Assembly: GCA_963813975.1 (NCBI GenBank)
Contig: CAWFAP010000001.1
Span: 434,001 to 498,000 of the forward strand
Source of the DNA: RYN-230 sp963813975
GTDB lineage: Bacteria > Actinomycetota > Actinomycetes > Streptosporangiales > Streptosporangiaceae
Length of the DNA: 64,000 bases
Reading direction: 5' to 3'
Below the pieces are notes generated by a model. The model was given only the letters and a program-made list of their open reading frames with translations, was not told where the DNA came from and made no database searches. The translations under genes and the position numbers were made by a program. Positions 58,354 through 64,000 of the stretch are shown here, piece after piece; the stretch's first letter is position 1, and each line of letters opens with the position of its first letter.

Positions 58354-59379
58354 ATGGACTATCGCACCCTGGGACGTAGTGGTTGCGCGGTGTCGAGCTT
58401 CTGTCTGGGGGCCATGACTTTCGGCCTGGAGACGGACGAAGCCGGAGCGCACCGGCAGCTGGACCTGTTCGTGGAGGCCGGTGGCACGCTGGTGGACACC
58501 GCCGACGTGTACAACGGCGGGACCTCCGAGGAAATCATCGGCCACTGGTTCGCCGCCCGCTCGTCCGACGTAACCGACCGGGTGGTGCTGGCTACCAAGG
58601 GCCGGTTCGCCACGGACGACTCGCCCAACGGTCTCGGCCTGTCCGCGCGGCACCTGACCCGGGCGCTGGACGCATCGCTGCGGCGGCTCGGGCTCGACGC
58701 GGTCGACCTCTACCAGGTCCACGCGTTCGACCCGATCACGCCGATGGAGGAGACGATCCGCACACTGGACGGGTTCGTCCGGGCCGGCAAGATCCGCTAT
58801 TACGGGCTGTCCAACTTCACCGGCTGGCAGCTGACCAAGGCCGTGCACCTGGCCCACGAGATGAGCCTGACCGCGCCGGTCACCCTGCAGCCGCAGTACA
58901 GCCTGCTGGTCCGCGAGATCGAGTGGGAGATCGTGCCCGCCGCGATCGACGCGGGACTCGGGCTGCTGCCCTGGAGCCCCCTCGGCGGCGGCTGGCTGTC
59001 CGGCAAGTACCAGCGGGACCAGCGCCCCTCGGGCGCCACCCGGTTGGGCGAGGACCCGGGCCGGGGCATGGAGGCCTACGACCGCCGCGGCGTGGACCGC
59101 ACCTGGGACGTCATCGACGCCGTGCAGGAGATCGCCAAGACGCGGGGCGTGTCGATGGCCGAGGTCGCCCTGGCCTGGGTGACCGGCCGGCCCGGGGTGA
59201 CATCGACCATTCTCGGGGCCCGCACGACCGAGCAGCTCGAGGCCAACCTGCGGGCCGCGGACCTCCGCCTGTCCACCGAGGAACTGGTCGCACTGGACGT
59301 GGCCAGCGACCCACGTCCGGCGGACTACCCGTACGGGGAGATGGGCGTAGACCAGCGCAGCCGCCGCATCTGCGGCTGA
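58354..59379 (+). CDS. aldo/keto reductase
   Basis: This 341-residue TIM-barrel AKR starts MDYRTLGRSGCAVSSFCLGAMTFG. The catalytic tetrad is visible as LVDTADVYNGG (Asp, Tyr), VVLATKGRF (Lys) and DLYQVHAFD (His). The cofactor-binding end is STILGARTTEQLEANLRAADL. It would reduce an aldehyde or ketone with NADPH. ATG 58354 fits the family; GTG 58345 is possible. Monocistronic. Confidence 0.92.
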   Translation: MDYRTLGRSGCAVSSFCLGAMTFGLETDEAGAHRQLDLFVEAGGTLVDTADVYNGGTSEEIIGHWFAARSSDVTDRVVLATKGRFATDDSPNGLGLSARHLTRALDASLRRLGLDAVDLYQVHAFDPITPMEETIRTLDGFVRAGKIRYYGLSNFTGWQLTKAVHLAHEMSLTAPVTLQPQYSLLVREIEWEIVPAAIDAGLGLLPWSPLGGGWLSGKYQRDQRPSGATRLGEDPGRGMEAYDRRGVDRTWDVIDAVQEIAKTRGVSMAEVALAWVTGRPGVTSTILGARTTEQLEANLRAADLRLSTEELVALDVASDPRPADYPYGEMGVDQRSRRICG

Positions 59380-59455
59380 CCGCTGGGCTCACTGTGAGGC
59401 TGGCTCAGCGCTGGGCCGGCGCCCTCGGGCGGGCCGCCAGCGCTAAAACTCGGCC

Positions 59456-59621
59456 TTAGAGTCTTTCGATCTCGCGAGTGCGCTCGCGAAGTTCCGCGTC
59501 GGCGGGTCGCGCGCCGATACGGGCCAGGGCCCAGCGGCAGGCCCTGGCCCGGCAGCTGGAGCAGCTCGACTTCCTCAGCGCTCAAGGACAGCTCCGCAGG
59601 ATCGCTGGTGCGGTCTCCCAT
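59456..59621 (-). pseudogene. possible small gene split by a frameshift
   Basis: From ATG 59621 the text is MGDRTSDPAELSLSAEEVELLQL. One frame over it goes on ACRWALARIGARPADAELRE then RTREIERL and a stop at 59456, which looks like the natural helical end. Joined near 59545, this makes a protein of about 55 residues of the small actinobacterial helical type. Support is composition and flow only. Confidence 0.35.
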
Positions 59622-59666
59622 CGCGCTACCTCCACATCGGCGGGGGAATGGGCTGGGCCGGCGGCA

Positions 59667-61217
59667 CTAGAGCCCGATCCGGCTGGCCGCGGCATCCCAG
59701 GCCGAGGCGCCTGGGCTGGACGGGTCGTAACGGCGCAGCGGCTGGGTGGCGCGCAGCAGGGCGCGCATGCCGGGCAGGCCACCCGGGGCCGCGCCCAGCG
59801 TGCGGGCCTGGACCAGGATGTTGCCCAGCGCGGCCGCCTCGGCGGGGCCCGCCACCACGGGCAGGCCGCAGGCGTCCGCGGTCAGCTGCATGAGCAGCGC
59901 GTTGCGCACCCCGCCGCCGACCACGTTCACGGTATCCACGGTCCGGCCGGACAACTCCTGCACCTCACGCAGGCGGGCGCGGTAGGCGAGGGCCAGGCTG
60001 TCCAGGATGCAGCGGACCACGGCCGGGGGATCGGCGGGCGGCGGCTGGCCAGTCCGGCGGGCCGCCTCGGCGATGCGCGCAGGCATGTTCCCGGGCGGCA
60101 GGAACACCGGGTCGTCGGGGTCCACCACCACCCCCAGCCCCGGCCGCCGCCCCGCTTCCTGCAGCAGTGTGGCCAGCCCGGCGGGGTGGCCGGCCGCGGA
60201 CCAGGTGCGGACCGACTCCTGGAGCAGCCACAGGCCCATCACGTTGCGCAGATAACGGACGGTGCCGTCGACTCCCGTCTCGTTGGTGAAGTTGGCGGCC
60301 CGGCTCGCCTCGGTGAGGACGGGCTGGTCCAGCTCCACGCCGACCAGGGACCAGGTGCCGCAGGAGATGTACGCGAAGTCGTGGCCCTGGGCGGGGACGG
60401 CGGCCACGGCGGACGCGGTGTCGTGCGAGCCCACCGCGATGACCGGCAGCGGGCCGCCCGGCCGGGACGAGCCCTCCTGCGACCCGGCCAGCCCGGACAG
60501 GCCTGGCTCCGAGGCCAGTTCCGGGCGCAGGGTCCCGATCACGCTGCCGGGCTGGCGCAGGGCCGGGAACAGCCCGGCGGGAAGGCCGGCCCGGCCGATC
60601 AGGTCCCACGCCCAGTCCCGGGCCCGGGTGTCGTACAGCTGGGTGGTCGACGCGTTGGTCACCTCGGCGCCGGTCTCGCCGGTCAGCCAGTAGGCGAGCA
60701 GGTCGGGGATCAGCAGCAGGGTCCGGGCCCCGGCCAGCTGGCCCGTCCGCGCGGCCGCGGCGAGCTGGTAGATCGTGTTGATAGGAAGCTGCTGGATCCC
60801 GGTCGCGGCGTACAGGTCGGCGGCCGGGATCTTGGCCAGCACCTCCTCGACCATGCCGTCGGTGCGGGCGTCGCGGTAGTGCACCGGGTTCCCGAGGAGC
60901 GCGCCGCCCGGGCCGAGCAGGCCGTAGTCGACGCCCCACGCGTCGATCCCCGCGCTGGCCAGGTCGAAGGCCCGCGCCGCCGCGCCCAGGCCGTCCAGCA
61001 TCCCGCGGTACAGACCCAGGATGTCCCAGTGCAGCGTGCCCAGCACCCGGACCGGGGTGTTCGGGAACCGGTGCGCCTCGTGCAGCTCCAGCTCACGGAC
61101 GCCGACCCGGCCGACCATGACCCGCCCGCCGGACGCGCCCAGATCCACGGCGGCGATCGCAGTCCCGGCAGCCACCGGCGTCCTCATCGACGCTGCCCTC
61201 ACCGACGCTGGGGCCAT
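59667..61217 (-). CDS. rhaB: L-rhamnulokinase
   Basis: This 516-residue FGGY-type sugar kinase has IAAVDLGASGGRVMVGRV (the first phosphate loop), HRFPNTPVRVLGTLHWDILGLYRGMLDGL, IDAWGVDYGLLGPGG with the catalytic Asp, YISCGTWSLVGVEL, and VVGGGVRNALLMQLTADACG. The HRFPN..HWD signature separates rhamnulokinase from xylulokinase. The start at 61217 lies 10 bases after the aldolase stop, and the stop's GAGG serves as ribosome site. It phosphorylates L-rhamnulose, giving the substrate of RhaD; it is last in the operon here. Confidence 0.95.
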   Translation of the reverse strand: MAPASVRAASMRTPVAAGTAIAAVDLGASGGRVMVGRVGVRELELHEAHRFPNTPVRVLGTLHWDILGLYRGMLDGLGAAARAFDLASAGIDAWGVDYGLLGPGGALLGNPVHYRDARTDGMVEEVLAKIPAADLYAATGIQQLPINTIYQLAAAARTGQLAGARTLLLIPDLLAYWLTGETGAEVTNASTTQLYDTRARDWAWDLIGRAGLPAGLFPALRQPGSVIGTLRPELASEPGLSGLAGSQEGSSRPGGPLPVIAVGSHDTASAVAAVPAQGHDFAYISCGTWSLVGVELDQPVLTEASRAANFTNETGVDGTVRYLRNVMGLWLLQESVRTWSAAGHPAGLATLLQEAGRRPGLGVVVDPDDPVFLPPGNMPARIAEAARRTGQPPPADPPAVVRCILDSLALAYRARLREVQELSGRTVDTVNVVGGGVRNALLMQLTADACGLPVVAGPAEAAALGNILVQARTLGAAPGGLPGMRALLRATQPLRRYDPSSPGASAWDAAASRIGL

Positions 61218-61227
61218 CGCCGTTACC

Positions 61228-63288
61228 TCAGCGCAGGAACGCGGCGGCCACGCCCGCGTCCACCGGGATGTGCAGCCCGGTGGTCAGGGCCAGGTCGCCG
61301 GCGGTCAGCGCGACCACCGCGGCGGCCACGTGCTCGGGCAGCACCTCCCGCTTGAGCAGGGTCCGCTGCGCGTAGTAGGCGCCGAGTTCCTCCTCGGGCA
61401 CCCCGTACACCGCGGCCCGCTGGGCGCCCCACCCGCCCGCGAAGATCCCCGAGCCGCGGACCACGCCGTCCGGGTTGATCCCGTTTACCCGGATGCCGGA
61501 CCCGCCCAGTTCGGCGGCGAGCAGTCGGACCTGGTGCTCCTGGTCGGCCTTGGCCGCGCCGTAGGCCACGTTGTTCGGCCCGGCGAACACGGCGTTCTTG
61601 CTGCAGATGTAGATGATGTCGCCGCCCATGCCCTGGGCCTGCATGGTCCGCGCCGCCTCCCGGGCGACCAGGAACGAGCCCCGGGCCATGACGTCGTGCT
61701 GGATGTCCCAGTCGTCCACGCTGGTCTCCAGCAGCGGCCGGGAGATGGACAGCCCGGCGTTGCTGACCACGAGGTCGACCCCGCCGAAGGCCAGCGCCGC
61801 GTCCCGGTAGGCGCCGGCCACGCTGTCCTCGTCGGTGACGTCCGAGGTGACCGCGACCGCGACGTCCCCGGGGTTGAGAAGACCGGACCCGAGTGACTCG
61901 GCAACCTTCTGCGCGGCCGCGCCGTCCCGGTCGGCCACCACCACGCACGCACCCTCGGCGGCCAGCCGCTCCGCGGTGGCCCGGCCGATGCCTGACCCGC
62001 CCCCGGTGACCAGCGCTACCCGGGTGGCTAGCGGCTTGGGCTTGGGGCGCCGCCGCAGCTTGGCCTCTTCCAGCGCCCAGTACTCGATGCGGAACTTCTC
62101 GCGTTCCGGGATGGGGGAGTAGGCCGAGACCGCCTCGGCGCCGTGCATCACGTTGATGGCGTTGACGTAGAACTCGCCCGCCACCCGCGCGGTCTGCTTG
62201 TCGGCCCCGAAGCTGAACATGCCCACGCCGGGGACCAGCACGATGGCGGGATCAGCGCCGCGCATCGGCGGCGAGTCCCGATCCGCGTGCCGTTCGTAGT
62301 AGGCCCGGTAGTCCTCGCGGTAGGCGGCGTGCAGCTCGCCGAGCCGGGCAATCACGTCCTCCAGCGACGCGGACGGCGGCAGGTCCGCCACCATCGGGCG
62401 GACCTTGGTGCGCAGGAAGTGATCCGGGCAGGAGGTGCCGAGCGCGGCCAGCGCCGGGTGCTTCTCGCGCGCGGTGAAGTCCAGCACGGCCGGGCGGTCG
62501 GTGAAGTGCCCGACCTGCGGCCGGTCCGTCGAGGCCAGGCCGCGCAGGACCGGGGCCAGGGCCGCGGCCCGCGCCCGCCGCTCCGGGTCCGGCAGCGGTT
62601 CGTAGCCCGGGATGACCGGGCCGAACGGTTCCGGCCCGCCGTGCTCATCGAGATAACGCCGGGCCCCGGCGATGATGCTCAGCGAGTTGGCCTCGCACTC
62701 CTCGCTGGTCGTGCCCCAGGCCGTGATCCCGTGCCCGCCGAGGACCACGCCGATCGCCTCCGGGTGCTCCCGGGCCACCGCGGCGATGTCCAGGCCGAGC
62801 TGGAACCCGGGCCGCCGCCACGGCACCCACCGCACCCGGTCCCCGAAACAGGCCCGGGTCAGTTCCTCGCCGTCGGCCGCGGTGGCGAACGCGATCCCCG
62901 AGTCGGGGTGCAGGTGATCCACGTGCGGGGCGTCCACCAGGCCGTGCATCGCGGTATCGATCGAGGGGGCCGCCCCGCCTTTACCATGCAGGCAGTAGTC
63001 GAACGCCGCCACCATCTCGTCCTCGCGCTCCACCCCCGCGTACACCCCGGTCAGCGCGCGGAGCCGGTCCAGCCGCAGCACGGCCAGCCCGTCCGCGGTC
63101 AGCGTGCCCAGGTCCCCGCCGGACCCTTTGACCCACAGCAGCTCAACCGGCTCGCCGGTCACCGGGTCGGACACCGGGCCCGTGGCCGAGGTGTTCCCGC
63201 CCGCGTAGTTGGTGTTGCGGGGATCCGACCCGAGCCGGTTGCTGCGCTGCAGCAGCTCGGAGACTTCGGGCGGTACCTGCGCGGCCAT
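61228..63288 (-). CDS. rhaD: rhamnulose-1-phosphate aldolase / lactaldehyde dehydrogenase fusion
   Basis: This 686-residue bifunctional enzyme is of the RhaD-SDR (RhaEW/YuxG) kind. Residues 1-400 form the class II aldolase with zinc ligands in VDAPHVDHLHPDSGIA and VVLGGHGITAW. Residues 408-686 form an SDR with VALVTGGGSGIGRATAERLAAEG, VVSNAGLSISRPLLE, and the Ser-Tyr-Lys set of YICSKNAVFAGPNNVAYGAAK. It splits L-rhamnulose-1-phosphate into DHAP and L-lactaldehyde and oxidises the latter with NAD. It lies between rhaI and rhaB on one strand with close spacing. Confidence 0.95.
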   Translation of the reverse strand: MAAQVPPEVSELLQRSNRLGSDPRNTNYAGGNTSATGPVSDPVTGEPVELLWVKGSGGDLGTLTADGLAVLRLDRLRALTGVYAGVEREDEMVAAFDYCLHGKGGAAPSIDTAMHGLVDAPHVDHLHPDSGIAFATAADGEELTRACFGDRVRWVPWRRPGFQLGLDIAAVAREHPEAIGVVLGGHGITAWGTTSEECEANSLSIIAGARRYLDEHGGPEPFGPVIPGYEPLPDPERRARAAALAPVLRGLASTDRPQVGHFTDRPAVLDFTAREKHPALAALGTSCPDHFLRTKVRPMVADLPPSASLEDVIARLGELHAAYREDYRAYYERHADRDSPPMRGADPAIVLVPGVGMFSFGADKQTARVAGEFYVNAINVMHGAEAVSAYSPIPEREKFRIEYWALEEAKLRRRPKPKPLATRVALVTGGGSGIGRATAERLAAEGACVVVADRDGAAAQKVAESLGSGLLNPGDVAVAVTSDVTDEDSVAGAYRDAALAFGGVDLVVSNAGLSISRPLLETSVDDWDIQHDVMARGSFLVAREAARTMQAQGMGGDIIYICSKNAVFAGPNNVAYGAAKADQEHQVRLLAAELGGSGIRVNGINPDGVVRGSGIFAGGWGAQRAAVYGVPEEELGAYYAQRTLLKREVLPEHVAAAVVALTAGDLALTTGLHIPVDAGVAAAFLR

Positions 63289-63398
63289 GTCATGGCTCCT
63301 TTCCGGCGGGAGATCCCGGTGGCGGTTTTCGTTGCGTGCCGGTATGAATTTGCCCGGCCTGCGCGGCGCGCAACGGGGCGTGCGGCCGGCGACGCGGC

Positions 63399-64000
63399 CT
63401 AGCTGCCCCAGCTAGCCGGGGTGCCGCCCACGCGGTCGGCGATGATCTTGTCGGCGTAGCCCGAGCGCCGGTAGGCGGCGATCGGGTCGGGATCCCGGCC
63501 CATGTCCTCGCGCAGCCCGGCCAGCAGCGGCCGGACGTCGGTGTTGTAGGCGTCCATGAGCGCGGCGTTGGCCGCGAGCACGTCGCCGGCCTGCTGCGCG
63601 GCGGCCAGTGCCTCGGTGTCGATGAGCAGCGCCTTGGCCGTGGCCTCCTGGACGTTCATCACCGAGCGGATCTGGGCCGGGATCTTGGGCTCGATGTTGT
63701 GGCACTGGTCGAGCATGAACGCGATGCCGGCCTCGGGGCGCAGCGCGTCCGCGGCCGCCACCTCGTGCAGGATGCGGAACAGCTGGAATGGGTCGGCGGC
63801 CCCGACCATCAGGTCGTCGTCGGCGTAGAAGCGGCTGTTGAAGTCGAATCCGCCGAGCCGCCCGGCCCGCAGCAGCAGGGCGACGATGAACTCGATGTTC
63901 GTGCCGGGGGCGTGGTGACCGGTGTCCACGACGACCTCGGCCTGCGGCCCGAGCGTCATGCAGTGCAGCAGCGACGTGCCCCAGTCGGGCACGTCGGTGG
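63399..64000 (-). CDS. rhaI: L-rhamnose isomerase, partial at window edge
   Basis: The C-terminal 200 residues of an L-rhamnose isomerase of the Pseudomonas stutzeri/RhaI type run off the right edge; the start is outside. Metal and substrate residues are in VVVDTGHHAPGTNIEF and GGFDFNSRFYADDDL. The end ARLREDMGRDPDP-like (GLREDMGRDPDPIAAYRRSGYADKIIADRVGG) is typical. It converts L-rhamnose to L-rhamnulose and is the first gene of the visible operon; transporter and regulator are expected further right. Confidence 0.93.
   Translation of the reverse strand, partial: TDVPDWGTSLLHCMTLGPQAEVVVDTGHHAPGTNIEFIVALLLRAGRLGGFDFNSRFYADDDLMVGAADPFQLFRILHEVAAADALRPEAGIAFMLDQCHNIEPKIPAQIRSVMNVQEATAKALLIDTEALAAAQQAGDVLAANAALMDAYNTDVRPLLAGLREDMGRDPDPIAAYRRSGYADKIIADRVGGTPASWGS

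Noticed and set aside
1..64000. CRISPR arrays, transposases, integrases, tRNA-linked att sites, prophage genes
   Set aside because: None seen on reading both strands; the inverted repeats found are operators or terminators.

Overview
The window is 64 kb of very GC-rich, densely coded DNA with GTG starts, many 4-base gene overlaps and large sets of MarR, TetR, Lrp, IclR, HxlR, ECF-sigma and LAL (large LuxR) regulators. Together with F420-type oxidoreductases, a GPP34 protein, a DUF2000/Lrp pair and mycothiol-isomerase-like folds, this points to a soil actinobacterium of the Streptomyces/Streptosporangiales type. The genus cannot be fixed from the sequence. No rRNA, tRNA, CRISPR array, transposase or phage gene was seen.

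Layout. 80-4632: a DinB-fold gene, then a decayed stretch (an SDR with three frameshifts, a beheaded and frameshifted ATPase regulator, an FAD oxidase lacking its middle) ending in an intact SnoaL-like gene. 4867-9511: an AbiEii-type nucleotidyltransferase pair, an F420/NADPH-type reductase, a DHA2 exporter and a DUF4242 operon. 9598-15118: two tandem paralogous LAL regulators with matching upstream boxes. 15215-16167: two PPOX-fold flavin/F420 proteins, one with a possible leader peptide.

16207-22310 is the most coherent catabolic locus. It holds LigA/LigB extradiol dioxygenase subunits, a citryl-CoA-lyase-like enzyme, a family III CoA transferase, an IclR regulator and a divergent amidohydrolase. 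Related TGTCCG/CGGACA inverted repeats lie in front of both transcription units. 22499-25831 is an ECF42-type regulon (DHA2 exporter, DGPF protein, sigma factor) with three copies of one promoter motif in identical geometry.

25965-37605 is mixed accessory DNA: SDRs, a VapBC pair with a damaged toxin, VOC proteins, PhzF/TetR, an atypical P450, enoyl-CoA hydratase, thioesterase, and two more genes that keep both ends but have lost the middle. A degenerate ~110-bp repeat occurs three times (22.2, 29.9 and 33.7 kb). 37801-41331 is a D-erythronate/L-threonate type sugar-acid locus (DenD, OtnK, LtnD) in which otnK is frameshifted at a G6 tract. 41376-59379 is mostly small regulator/effector pairs whose operators can be read directly: MarR-GNAT fusion, ArsR-SRPBCC, MarR and MFS-Usp, TetR-MMPL, Lrp-DUF2000, ECF41-VOC, MarR-AAC(2')-like. 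59667-64000 is an L-rhamnose operon (isomerase, aldolase-dehydrogenase, kinase) running off the right edge.

Overall this is a metabolic and regulatory accessory region with an unusually high share of partly decayed genes. The best candidates for something undescribed are the IclR-controlled LigAB/CoA-transferase/citryl-CoA-lyase/amidohydrolase pathway and the ECF42 regulon with its three visible promoters.
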